The notes under the pieces are model-generated. The model ran no database searches. It saw nothing but the letters and a program-made list of their open reading frames with translations, and was not told where the DNA came from. Source: RPQJ01 sp963754125 (GTDB lineage Bacteria; Pseudomonadota; Gammaproteobacteria; Steroidobacterales; Steroidobacteraceae). Taken from it: a DNA stretch of 64,000 nucleotides. Location of the stretch: positions 434,001 through 498,000 of the forward strand of contig CAVWEX010000002.1 of the NCBI GenBank assembly GCA_963754125.1, read 5' to 3'. The translations under genes were made by a program, and so were the position numbers. Shown here in pieces: positions 39,984 to 50,898 of this stretch (positions are counted from its first letter, which is position 1; the number at the start of each line of letters is the position of its first letter).

Positions 39984-40360
39984 GCGAGCTGGGTCCCGAA
40001 GTCATCAGGATCGACGAGTTCAGCGGGCGCGAGGACGCACTCGAACTCGACCCCGTTCGGATCGCGTCCGGCAGCGCCGTGCCGGCGCAGTTCGTGCGCA
40101 ACCTCTACACCGACGACACGGGCCGGTTCTTCGCCGGCATCTGGCGCTCGAGCCAGGGTTCCTGGCACGTCTCCTACACGGAGAACGAACTGTGCGTGCT
40201 CACCGAGGGTCGCGTACGCATCTCCGACGAGCACGGCCGCTCCTGGACCTTCGGACCCGGCGACTGCTTCGTGATGCCCGCAGGCTTCCGCGGCCTGTGG
40301 GAGGTGCTCGAGCCGGCGCGGAAGTTCTACGCGATCTACGAGCCACAGCCCGCCGTCTGA
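39980..40360 (+). CDS. Cupin-domain protein (DUF861-like)
   Basis: 126 aa, intact. A single cupin barrel: GRFFAGIWRSSQGSWHVSY, ELCVLTEGRVRISDEHGRSWTFGPGDCFVMPAGFRGLWEV. The His ligand pattern of metal cupins is reduced, as in many DUF861 members, so catalysis is not assured. Translationally coupled to the phosphoribosyltransferase; last gene of the stress module. Confidence 0.85.
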   Translation: MSELGPEVIRIDEFSGREDALELDPVRIASGSAVPAQFVRNLYTDDTGRFFAGIWRSSQGSWHVSYTENELCVLTEGRVRISDEHGRSWTFGPGDCFVMPAGFRGLWEVLEPARKFYAIYEPQPAV

Positions 40361-40521
40361 GCCGGCGCGGGTCCAAGTCGGTGCAAGCGGCCGCGCGGCC
40401 TGCGCTGCCGCGGTGCAATACGCCTCCGTGGCGAACGAGAATGCGGGGCGATCGCCGCTGGCACGAATCCTGCAAATGCCTCCGGCGATGGGCCTCGGCG
40501 CGCCGTCTTCGGATGGGTAAT

Positions 40522-40539
40522 GTGTCTTATCTGATACAC
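40522..40539. promoter_or_regulatory. Imperfect palindrome in the TorF porin leader
   Basis: GTGTCTTATCTGATACAC: the inner TATC/GATA arms and outer GTG/CAC arms pair around a central T, with two extra bases in the left arm. It lies about 55 bp before the porin ATG in an AT-richer patch, where a -10 or operator would be expected. No regulator is identified. Confidence 0.25.
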
Positions 40540-40594
40540 TCCCATCACTGGCTTAGTTGAAATTGTTGTGTTTTTGCAACTTATGGGGTGCAAC

Positions 40595-41311
40595 ATGAAA
40601 TTGACTCAAGGCTTGGCCGTGTTCGTCCTGCTGGCGGCGGCCTCGGCCGCGCATGCCCAAGTCCCGGGCACGTTTACGGGCACCGTCACGGCCGCCAGTG
40701 ACTACAACTGGCGCGGTATCTCTCAGACCGGTCAGGATCCTGCGCTGCAGGGCAGCATCGACTACTCGATGGAGAGCGGGTTTTACGTCGGCGCCTGGGC
40801 CAGCAACGTCGACTTTGGCGACTGCTGCAACGAGGAGGCCGAGGTGGACCTCTACGCCGGCTTCAGCGGCGGCGACGCGGTCACCTGGGACGTCGGCTTC
40901 CTCTATTACTGGTACCCGGGCGCCGATGACCTCGACTTCCCGGAGGTCTATGCCGGTCTCGGCTACAAGTGGTTCGAGGGCAAGATCTGGTACTCGACCG
41001 ACTTCGCCAACTACTCGGAGCAGGCGTGGTACCTGGAGGGCAACGCGGCCTACGAGCTGCCGGCCAATTTCGGCCTCGAGGCTCACATCGGCTACAGCAC
41101 CGGCGACGGCATCGAGGCAGCCTACGGCCAGGACAACTACTTCGACTGGGCGGTGGGCGTGACCTACGGGCTCGGCAACTTCGACCTGGGCCTGAAGTAC
41201 GCGGACGGCAGCGATCTCGAGACGCTGGACGGCACGCCCGACGACATCAGCAGCAGCGAGGGCGTCGTGATCTTCACCGTGTCGACCACGTTCCCCTGGT
41301 CCAAGGAGTAA
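40595..41311 (+). CDS. TorF-family putative outer-membrane porin
   Basis: 238 aa, intact. Start ATG 40595 gives the signal peptide MKLTQGLAVFVLLAAASAAHA. The mature part has the family signature TFTGTVTAASDYNWRGISQTGQDPALQGSIDY and alternating beta strands with many Trp/Tyr (WDVGFLYYWYPG, YGLGNFDLGLKYADGSD), ending in an aromatic-rich strand. Acidic, barrel-like. Sole gene between its own leader and a terminator. Confidence 0.88.
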   Translation: MKLTQGLAVFVLLAAASAAHAQVPGTFTGTVTAASDYNWRGISQTGQDPALQGSIDYSMESGFYVGAWASNVDFGDCCNEEAEVDLYAGFSGGDAVTWDVGFLYYWYPGADDLDFPEVYAGLGYKWFEGKIWYSTDFANYSEQAWYLEGNAAYELPANFGLEAHIGYSTGDGIEAAYGQDNYFDWAVGVTYGLGNFDLGLKYADGSDLETLDGTPDDISSSEGVVIFTVSTTFPWSKE

Positions 41312-41360
41312 GCGCCTGACACCCAGCCCCGGCGCAGGCCGGGTCCTGGGCGAACGAACA

Positions 41361-41393
41361 ACGCCCGGTCCCCGTGAGGGGTCCGGGCGTTTT
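41361..41393 (+). terminator. Rho-independent terminator after the porin gene
   Basis: ACGCCCGGTCCCC-GTGA-GGGGTCCGGGCGTTTT: a 12-bp stem with one T-T mismatch, followed by a T run. It lies 50 bp after the porin stop and could also serve the opposing transaminase gene. Confidence 0.85.
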
Positions 41394-41414
41394 CGTTGAG
41401 CGAAGCGCGCGGGA

Positions 41415-42751
<1,337 letters not shown>

Positions 42752-42791
42752 GGGGGCTTCCACGCGTGGAGTCGTCCGGATGATAAGAAAA

Positions 42792-42864
42792 ATTGACACC
42801 CCCCTCAAACGGACCCGAAACTTCAGCGACCTACGCGGCTTGTGTGCAGGATATTGAACACCCC
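42792..42864. promoter_or_regulatory. Pair of direct repeats in the transaminase/regulator intergenic region
   Basis: ATTGACACCCCC at 42792-42803 and ATTGAACACCCC at 42853-42864, 61 bp apart (about six helical turns), same orientation. The first contains a perfect -35 TTGACA. The second abuts the probable GTG start of the regulator. They are candidate operator sites for that PuuR-like regulator controlling both divergent units. Confidence 0.4.
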
Positions 42865-43422
42865 GTGTCCAGCCTGACTCTCGACGTCGGCACCCACCTG
42901 CGCGCCGTGCGCACCCTGTACGGGCTCTCCCAGCGCGAACTCGCCAAGCGGGCCGGCGTCACCAACGGCCTGATCTCGCTGATCGAGCAGAACCGGGTGA
43001 GCCCGTCCGTCAGCTCGCTCAAGAAGGTGCTCGACGGCATCCCGATGTCGCTCGCCGAGTTCTTCACGCTCGACCTGTCGGCGAGTCCGCAGGTGTTCTT
43101 CCGCAGCGAGGAGCTGACCGACCTCGGCGACCGCTCGGTCTCGCTGCGGCTCGTGGCTGCGCGGCGCGCCAACCGCTCTCTGTCCGTCATGCACGAGCGC
43201 TACGCCCCGGGCGCAGACACCGGGGCCGACATGCTGCGTCACGACGGCGAGGAAGGCGGCGTGGTGGTGCGCGGCCGCATCGAGCTCACGATCGGCGGCG
43301 AGAGCCGGGTGCTGGGCCCCGGCGATGCGTACTATTTCACCAGCGCGATCCCGCATCGCTTTCGTAACACCGGGTCGGAGCCCTGCGAGATCATCTCCGC
43401 GAGCTCGCCCCCGACCTTCTGA
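42865..43422 (+). CDS. PuuR-like transcriptional regulator (HTH_XRE + cupin)
   Basis: About 185 aa. Start set at GTG 42865 (VSSLTLDVGTHLRAVRTLYG); the open frame continues upstream to a TTG at 42793, which would run through the intergenic repeats. N-terminal helix-turn-helix: LSQRELAKRAGVTNGLISLIEQNRVSPSVSSLKKVLDG. C-terminal cupin sensor: LRHDGEEGGVVVRGRIELTIGG, LGPGDAYYFTSAIPHRFRN. Regulators of this type control putrescine and beta-alanine catabolism, matching both neighbours. The stop is 9 bp before the aldehyde dehydrogenase. Confidence 0.88.
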   Translation: MSSLTLDVGTHLRAVRTLYGLSQRELAKRAGVTNGLISLIEQNRVSPSVSSLKKVLDGIPMSLAEFFTLDLSASPQVFFRSEELTDLGDRSVSLRLVAARRANRSLSVMHERYAPGADTGADMLRHDGEEGGVVVRGRIELTIGGESRVLGPGDAYYFTSAIPHRFRNTGSEPCEIISASSPPTF

Positions 43423-43431
43423 GGCCCCGCC

Positions 43432-44927
43432 ATGACTGATCCGACCACCGACTGGCACGCGCGTGCCCGTTCCCTCCCCATCGAGTCCCGGGCCTTCATC
43501 GACGGGCGCTACGTCGCCGCCGCCACGGGCGCCACCTTCGACTGCGTGAGCCCGATCGACGGCCGCGTGCTGGCCAGGGTGGCCGCGACCGACGCCGCGG
43601 ACGTGGACCTCGCCGTCGCCGCGGCGCGCAAGGCCTTCGAGTCCGGCACGTGGCGACTGCAGCCGCCGCGCGAGCGCAAGCGGGTGCTGCTTCGCTTTGC
43701 GGATCTCGTCCTCCAGCACGGCGAGGAACTCGCGCTGCTCGAGACGCTCGACATGGGCAAGCCGATTTCCGACAGCCTCGCCGTGGACATCCCGGCCACC
43801 GCGCGCTGCATCGCCTGGTACGGCGAGGCGATCGACAAGCTCTACGACGAGGTCGCACCCACCGGTCCCGATGCACTTGCGCTGGTGACGCGCGAGCCTG
43901 TCGGCGTGGTGGGCGCGATCGTGCCCTGGAACTTCCCGCTGATCATGGCGGCCTGGAAGATCGCGCCCGCGCTCGCGGCGGGCAACTCGCTCATCCTCAA
44001 GCCCTCGGAGAAATCGCCGCTCAGCGCCATCCGGCTCGCGGCGCTCGCGGCCGAGGCCGGCATTCCCGACGGCGTCTTCAACGTGCTGCCGGGATTCGGC
44101 CACACCGCCGGGCAGGCGCTCGCCCTGCACATGGACGTGGACTGCATCGGCTTCACCGGCTCGACCCGCACCGGCAAGCGCATGCTCGAGTACGCCGGGC
44201 AGTCGAACATGAAGCGCGTCTGGCTCGAGTGCGGTGGCAAGTCGCCGAACATCATCCTCGCCGACTGCCCCGATCTCGACCGGGCCGCGGCGGCGGCGGC
44301 CTCCGCGATCTTCTTCAACCAGGGCGAGATGTGCTCGGCCGGGTCGCGGCTGATCGTCGAGGACGCCGGTGCGCGAGGCGGTGCTCGAGAAGGTCGTGGC
44401 CGCGGGGCGAGCCATGCCGCCCGGCGATCCGCTCGACCCGGCGACGAAGCTCGGCGCGATCGTGGACGAGGCGCAGACGAAGACGGTGCTCGGCTACATC
44501 GAGTCCGGGCGCGCAGGAGGGCGCGAAGCTGATCTCGGGCGGACGTCGCACCCGCGAGGAGACCGGCGGCTGCTACGTCGAGCCGACGGTCTTCGACGGC
44601 GTCGAGCCGCGCATGACCATCGCCCGCGAGGAGATCTTCGGGCCCGTGCTCGCGGCGATCACCGTGCGCGACGCCGAGGAGGCCGTGCGCGTCGGCAACT
44701 CGGGTGTCTACGGCCTCGCGGCCGCCGTGTGGACGCGAGACGTGACCCGCGCGCACCGCATCGCCCGGGCGCTGCGGGCCGGCGTCGTGTACGTGAACTG
44801 CTACGACGCCGACGACATCACGGTGCCGTTCGGCGGCTTCAAGCAGTCCGGCACGGGCCGCGACAAGTCGCTGCACGCCTTCGACAAGTACACGGAGCTC
44901 AAGACCACCTGGATCGACCTGTCATGA
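43432..44927 (+). CDS. PuuC-like NAD-dependent aldehyde dehydrogenase (two frameshifts)
   Basis: Oxidises an aldehyde, probably the product of an amine transaminase, to the acid. About 497 aa. Motifs: VGAIVPWNFPLIMAAWKIAPAL, GFTGSTRTGKRML, catalytic Glu in WLECGGKSPN and catalytic Cys near residue 301 in NQGEMCSAGSRL; C-terminus VPFGGFKQSGTGRDKSLHAFDKYTELK. Overall closest to gamma-glutamyl-aminobutyraldehyde dehydrogenases. Frame moves +1 near 44368 and 44515. Stop overlaps the next ATG (ATGA). Confidence 0.92.
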
Positions 44928-46318
44928 GCGACTATCGAAATGTCACCTTCGACGAGCTCGCAATCGGCGCGTCGGCGAGCGCGCGGCGCCCGCTGACCCA
45001 GACGGAGATCGAGGCGCTGGTGCTCGTCTCGGGCGACGTCGAGCCCTTCCACCTCGAGGACGGCGACCGGATGCCGGACGAACTGCTCGCCGTCGATGCA
45101 GTGGGCGTGAGCGCAGTGATCTCCGGGCTGCTCGAGCGCCGGCTGCCGGGCCCGGGCACCCGCATCGTCGCGACACGGCTCGATTATTCGGGCCAGGTGC
45201 GGGTCGGCGAGGAACTCACGGCGTCGGTGACCGTGCGCGAGAAGTACGCCGACACCGGGTTCGTCGTGTTCGACTGCGATGCCCGCGTGGGCGAGCGCCG
45301 CGTCGTCTCGGGCTCGGTGGTGGTCGAGGCGCCGCGCACGCGGATCGCCTACTCCGACATCGCAACGCCCGAGATCATCCTGCGTCGCAACGACGTGTTC
45401 ACGCGACTGCTCCGCCAGTGCGAACCGCTCGAGCCCGTCGCCTGCGCGGTGGCGCATCCCTGCGACCGCGATTCGCTGCTCGGCGCGCTCGAGGCGGCCC
45501 GCCGCGGGCTGATCGTGCCCGTGCTGGTCGGTCCGCCCGCCCGCATCCGCACGGTGGCGCAGGCGAACAGCGCGGACCTCTCCGGCATCCGCATCGTGGC
45601 CACGGAGCACAGCCACGCCTCGGCCGCGGCCGCGGCGGCGCTCGCGCGGACCGGCGAGGTCGAGATGCTCATGAAGGGCAGCCTGCACACCGACGAGCTG
45701 CTGGGCCAGATCGTGGCCGCCCAGTCCGGGCTGCGTACCGAGCGGCGGGTCAGCCACGCCTTCGTCATGGACGTGCCGGCCTACGACCGGATCCTGCTGG
45801 TCACCGACGCGGCCATCAACATCGAGCCGACGCTGGCCGAGAAGGCCGACATCGTGCGCAACGCGATCGACCTCGCGCACGTGCTCGGCATCCCCATGCC
45901 GAAGGTGGCAATCCTCTCGGCCGTCGAGACCGTCAACCCGAACATCCGTTCGACGCTCGACGCCGCGGCGCTCTGCAAGATGGCGGACCGCGGGCAGATC
46001 GAGGGCGGCATCCTGGACGGGCCGCTCGCGTTCGACAACGCCATCAGCGAGCACGCCGCGCGCACCAAGAGCATCCGCTCGGTCGTTGCAGGCCACGCCG
46101 ACATCCTGATGGTGCCCAACATCGAGTCGGGCAACATGCTCGCCAAGCAGTTGCAGTACTTTGCGGGCGCCGACAGCGCGGGCGTGGTGCTCGGCGCACG
46201 GGTGCCCGTGGTGCTCACGAGTCGCGCCGACAACGTTCGCATGCGCATCGGCTCGACCGCCGTCGCGAAGCTGATGGCACACGCCCGGCGCACGGTGGTG
46301 CCCAAGGCGGTCACGTGA
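44924..46318 (+). CDS. Bifunctional MaoC-like hydratase / phosphate acetyltransferase
   Basis: 464 aa, intact. Residues 1-130 are a MaoC hot-dog domain (SDYRNVTFDELAIGASAS, DVEPFHLEDGDRM). Residues about 150-460 are a phosphate acetyl/butyryltransferase (DSLLGALEAARRGLIVPVLVG, LMKGSLHTDELLGQIV, VTDAAINIEPTLAEKADIVRNA, GPLAFDNAISEHAARTKSI, MVPNIESGNMLAKQL). Converts acetyl-CoA plus phosphate to acetyl phosphate. Coupled by overlap to the aldehyde dehydrogenase before it and acetate kinase after it. Confidence 0.93.
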   Translation: MSDYRNVTFDELAIGASASARRPLTQTEIEALVLVSGDVEPFHLEDGDRMPDELLAVDAVGVSAVISGLLERRLPGPGTRIVATRLDYSGQVRVGEELTASVTVREKYADTGFVVFDCDARVGERRVVSGSVVVEAPRTRIAYSDIATPEIILRRNDVFTRLLRQCEPLEPVACAVAHPCDRDSLLGALEAARRGLIVPVLVGPPARIRTVAQANSADLSGIRIVATEHSHASAAAAAALARTGEVEMLMKGSLHTDELLGQIVAAQSGLRTERRVSHAFVMDVPAYDRILLVTDAAINIEPTLAEKADIVRNAIDLAHVLGIPMPKVAILSAVETVNPNIRSTLDAAALCKMADRGQIEGGILDGPLAFDNAISEHAARTKSIRSVVAGHADILMVPNIESGNMLAKQLQYFAGADSAGVVLGARVPVVLTSRADNVRMRIGSTAVAKLMAHARRTVVPKAVT

Positions 46319-47497
46319 GCCCGGGTGGCGAGGCGATCGTCGTCCTGAACGCCGGCTCCTCGAGCATCAAGTTCTGCACTTTCCGCCGCGACGCGGACGG
46401 CCTCGAGCGCGAGCTGCGCGGGCAGGTGGCCGGGCTCGGCACGAGGCCCCGGCTCGCCGCGAAACGCGGCAAGGACATCGTCGTCGATCGGGAACTGCCC
46501 GCGGGCTCCATGACCCACTCCGACGCGCTCGGCGTGCTGCTCGATTTCCTGCGGGCCGAGCTGCACGACGAGACGATCGTCGGCGTCGGGCACCGCGTCG
46601 TGCACGGCGGGCTCGAGTTCATGGCGCCGACGCGGGTGGACGATGCAATCCTCGCCCGGCTCGATCGCTACGTGCCGCTCGCGCCGCTGCACCAGCCGCA
46701 CAATCTCGCGGCGATCCGTCTCATGCTCGAGCGGCTGCCCGGGGTTGCGGAGATCGCCTGCTTCGACACCGCGTTTCATCGCAGCGTCCCGGAGGTGGCG
46801 CAGCTCTTTGCGCTGCCGCCGCGCTTCGCCGAGTCCGGCGTGCGCCGTTACGGATTCCACGGCCTGTCGTACGAGTACGTGGCCTCGGTGCTGCCGGCGC
46901 TCGACGCCCGCGCCGCCTCGGGACGCACGGTCGTCTTCCACCTCGGCAACGGCGCGAGCATGTGCGCGATCTCGGGCGGGCAGAGCGTCGCCACCACGAT
47001 GGGCTTCACGGCGGTCGAGGGCCTGCCGATGGGCACGCGCTCCGGCTCGCTCGACCCGGGCGTGCTGCTGTTCATGTTCGACGAGCTCGGCCTCGGCGTG
47101 CGCGATGTCGAGCGGCTGCATCTACCACGAGTCCGGCCTGCTCGGGATGTCGGGCCTCTCGAGCGACATGCGCGAACTGCTCGCGAGCGAGGATCCGGCC
47201 GCGCGGCTGGCGGTGGATGTGTTCTGCTACCGGGCGCGGCGCGAGCTCGGCTCGCTCGCGGCGGCCCTCGGCGGCCTCGATGCAGTCGTGTTCACGGCCG
47301 GCATTGGCGAGAACCAGGCGGAGGTGCGCCGTCGCATCTGTGCCGACACGACGTGGCTCGGCCTCGAGCTCGACGAAGCCGCCAACGCGCGTCACGGTCC
47401 GCGCATCAGCACGCCCGACAGCCGCGTCTCCGCCTGGGTGGTGCCGACGGACGAGGAATTGATGATCGCGCGGCACGTCGCGCGGCTGCTCGGCTGA
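46315..47497 (+). CDS. ackA: Acetate kinase (one frameshift)
   Basis: Makes ATP from acetyl phosphate. Starts GTG 46315, overlapping the previous stop. Signatures: IVVLNAGSSSIKFCTF, VGHRVVHGG, CFDTAFHRSVPEVAQLFALP, RYGFHGLSYEYV, HLGNGASMCAI, TRSGSLDPG and FTAGIGENQAEVR. The frame moves +1 near 47120 (joining ERL to IYHESGLLGMSGLSSDMR). About 393 aa. Last gene of the regulator-ALDH-PTA-AckA unit. Confidence 0.94.
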
Positions 47498-47647
47498 GGG
47501 TCGGGTACGCGATTCGGTTGCAGCCGGCCGGGGAACCAAGGGGGCGCGACGACAACGGCATCGCCCGAGTGGCATTCGGCGGGGCGCTTGCCCTGCCGGG
47601 GTGCTACCTTTAGCCTCGGAACGAAGACGAACGATGGAGAACCGTGG

Positions 47648-49457
47648 GTGTCCGAGGTCGAGGAAGTTCTGGAGCAGCTTTGCAGCGGCCGCGTGTCCGT
47701 GGACGAAACCGCGCAGATTCTCGAGCGTGGAATCGGCGAGGGGGCTTTTGACCGCAACCACTTGCTTCAGGCCATCGACCGCTTCGTTTCGGAGGGACGT
47801 CTTGCGTCGGACGCGGCAGCACGGCTGACTGCTGTCGCGGGAGCCGGCACCGGAGGCAGCGGGGCTGACCCTGCTTCGCCCGGCGGCATCGGTCGGCGCC
47901 GGTGTCCCCTCTGGTTCGACAACCCCGCTCCGGCAGGTAACGTCTGGCGCCAACTCCGGAAGCTGGCGCAAGTGGGCAGCCGAGAACGTCGTCGCCAACG
48001 AGGTCGGCGTCGGGATGGTCCTTCGCGACCGATTCCTGATCGAGGAAGTCGTCGGCGAAGGCGGCATGGGCCTGGTATTCCGTTCCCGGGACCGTCGTCG
48101 CGAAGAGGCGAGCGACCGTAATCCGTTTGTCGCGATCAAGGTGCTCGGCGCTGAATTCAAGAGCCACCCGGATGCCTTGATTGCGCTGCAGCGTGAGGCG
48201 CGGCGGATGCAGCAGCTGTCGCACCCGAACATCGCGTCGGTGTACGACTTCGATCGCGACGGTCCACACGTATACCTCGTGATGGAACTGCTCGAGGGAG
48301 AGTCGCTCGATCGGATCCTTCTCCGGCATGCCAACGTCGGGTTGCCGCTGGAACAGGCGCGCAACGTCATCGAGTCGGCCGGAAAAGCGCTTCTGCATGC
48401 GCATTCGAGAGGCCTGGTGCACTCGGATTTCAAGCCGGCCAACGTCTTCGTGACGCGCAGCGGGGAAGTGAAGGTCATCGATTTCGGGATCGCGCGCATC
48501 GCCAAGGACACGACGCAGGCCGGCGACGCCGCTCATACGATCTTCGATGCCGGCAGGCTCGGTGCGTTCACGAACGCCTATGCGAGTCCTGAGCAGATGC
48601 TGGACGCGGCGGAGCCGGACCCGAAGGACGATATCTACGCCCTTGGGCTGGTGGCATACGAAGTGCTTTCCGGCAAGCACCCGTTCGGTCGCAAGTCCGC
48701 CGTCGAGGCGAAATTCCGCGAAATGAAGCTGGAGCGCCTGCCAGCGCTGACCGATCGTCAGAATGCGGTGCTGGCTTCGGCACTGCACTTCGACCGTGAC
48801 CAGCGTCTCGGCGACATCACGGAACTCGTCCGCTCGCTCACGTCGGAAACAGGAGAGTTCATTGCCGCGACCGGCCGCATCGGCCACAGGCCGGTCGGGG
48901 AGGGGACGGAAACCGCGACGCCACGCAAGCGATCGTTCCGGATTCTGGCCTTGTCGATCGTCGCTATCGCATGGCTCGGCTTTCTCGGTCTGTACTGGTC
49001 CGCGCGGGATGCTGACGATGCGGCGGCGCCTGGGGAGCCTGCCGGGCGAGAACTCGAGGTCCCGGTGGAGGCGCCTTCTGCTGCGGCCGCTGTGCCGGAG
49101 GGTGCGGTTCCGGAGACGGACTCCGCAGCCGCTGCCGGGATCGAGCGCCCGAGGGCGTCGCCGGGGCCGTCCACGGCGCCTGCGACCGTTGCATCGGCCC
49201 CGGCCGTCAAGCCTGCGCCTGTGCCTGAAACCGAGCCGGCATCCGGGGACGCGACAGGCGACTCGGCCGTGGCGCAGGGTGGGGTGCCTGACACCATTGA
49301 TTCCGTGCCCGGGGACTCGGAGCCCAATGCAGTCGAAGCAAGCGACGCAGCCGAGACCGCGTTGTACAAGTGGACCGATAGAAATGGAGTCGTTCAGTTC
49401 GGTGAGAAGCCCCCCGCCGAATACGCCGAGTCCGCCGTCAAGGTGATGGATCTTTAG
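47648..49457 (+). CDS. Membrane Ser/Thr protein kinase with periplasmic DUF4124 tail (one frameshift)
   Basis: About 602 aa. The N-terminal part from GTG 47648 (VSEVEEVLEQLCSGRVSVDETAQILERG) is a helical region. A +1 change near 47885 leads to a linker and then the kinase domain from about residue 127: RFLIEEVVGEGGMGLVFRS, Lys in VAIKVLG, catalytic loop VHSDFKPANVFV (HSD instead of HRD) and VIDFGIARI. A membrane span lies at about 432-452 (ILALSIVAIAWLGFLGLYW), followed by a 110-residue Pro/Ala/Glu linker and a C-terminal DUF4124 domain (LYKWTDRNGVVQFGEKPP). Its position before the T6SS genes suggests a PpkA-like regulatory role. Confidence 0.85.
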
Positions 49458-49458
49458 C

Positions 49459-50596
49459 ATGTTCCCAGTCGCCCCTTGGCCCGGCCGGCAATGCCTGCAT
49501 CTCGGGCTGCTGACCGCGATGATGCTGTGTGTGCAGCTCTTTCCGTCCGCTGGCTTTGCGGAGGGCGAATCCCTGGAGGTTCGGCAGAACCTTGTTGAAA
49601 GAGCGCGTGGTGACGGCATTGAAGACGGGGGATACCCTCGGACTGTACGCGGCAATGGACGATTACCGACTGCTGGAGAAGGAAGGGGCCATCGTTCCTC
49701 CCGGTCTCTTTTTTTCCGAGGCGGAGGCGGCGCGTTCCAGGAACGATCCGGTGCGTGCGACCCGGGCTTTCGATGATTACTTCCGGGTGGCGACCCCCGA
49801 GGGCGACGTCTTCAGCGAGGCGCTGCGCGTATACGGTGAGTTCAAGAGCGGCATTCCGGCGGGTATCTGGAACCTGCTCGAAGGGATGTTGCCGGTAGCC
49901 GGTGGATCGGCTTCCGCAGGACGGACGCCGCAGGGTGCGGCTTCGCGGCCCTCGGCCGGTGGCGACACCGTCGTCGAGCCGTTTTCCCTCGGCAGCCGAG
50001 AGGTAACGAGATCCCAGTTTCACGAGTTCGTGACCGCGACTGGTTACCGGCCCAGAGGAACCGGCAGCACTGTCGCCGGGGCCTGCAACCTGGAGGCCGA
50101 GGACTGGACGCAGCCGGGTTTCGACCAGGCGGACGATCACCCTGTGGTCTGCGTCAGCTGGGATGATGCGAACGCATACGTCTCGTGGCTGAGCCAGTGG
50201 TCGGGCCTGAAGTTCCGCCTGCCAACAGCGGCTGAGTGGGAGCACGCCGCCCGTGCGGGGACCTCGACCGCATACTGGTACGGTGATGCCTTCGACCCGG
50301 ACATGGGAAACGGGAAAGGCGCTGCAGGACGGGATCAATGGGAACAGGGAACCGCACCCGTCGGGCGGTTTCCGCCGAGTCCGTTTGGATTGCACGACAT
50401 GCTCGGTAACGTCTCGGAGTGGGTCGACGACTGCGCCGAGCCCGACCGCGAGGCCCCTTCGGGCTGTCGGGCACGGGTGGTCCGCGGCGGCAACTGGACC
50501 AGTGATGCCGCTGGACTGACATCGTCGGCGCACTCCCAACAGGACAGTTCGTTCCGTTCCCCAGACATCGGGTTCAGGCTCGCGATCGGACATTGA
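49459..50596 (+). CDS. Exported formylglycine-generating-enzyme-fold (SUMF1) protein (one frameshift)
   Basis: Starts one base after the kinase stop. The signal peptide ends TAMMLCVQLFPSAGFAEG. The frame moves +1 near 49595 (CTTGTTGAAAG, one T extra) into KERVVTALKTGDTLGLYAAMDDYRLLEKEG. The C-terminal about 210 residues are a SUMF1 fold: FSLGSREVTRSQFHEFVTATGY, PVVCVSWDDANAYVSWLS, FRLPTAAEWEHAARAG, GLHDMLGNVSEWVDDC, VVRGGNWTSDAAG, IGFRLA. The Cys pair of true formylglycine enzymes is absent where expected (Ser instead), so it is probably a binding module. About 378 aa. Likely partner of the kinase. Confidence 0.85.
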
Positions 50597-50898
50597 GGCA
50601 CGGCTGATGGGCAGGCCGTATGCGGCTGCCGTGCGGCAGCAGTGCAGATGGCGGCGGCGCGGCGTGTCTACAATGGTCTGACGTAGCGGTGTGATTTCGA
50701 GCCGGCGATGTTGCGGCGCACCAGATCCCGCGCGTCCACGCGGTTGACAATCGTTTCGAAAAGGCGAATCTTCGCTCGACATAACAATATCGCACGGTAA
50801 GGGTCAGGGGTTCAGCAAGCGATTGGAATGGCGAGCCGGCCGCGATGGCTGGCTCGTCTCCGTTTCATGATCGGGCTCAGAGCAAAAGCGCAGAAAGA
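50597..50898 (+). promoter_or_regulatory. Intergenic leader of the T6SS operon with candidate -35
   Basis: About 300 bp without a gene and AT-richer than its flanks. A perfect TTGACA lies at 50744-50749; the matching -10 (AATCTT at 50767-50772, 17-bp spacing) is weak. A short GC hairpin (GCTGCCG-TG-CGGCAGC) lies near 50630 without a T run. No ribosome site stronger than AGAAAG precedes tssA. Confidence 0.35.
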
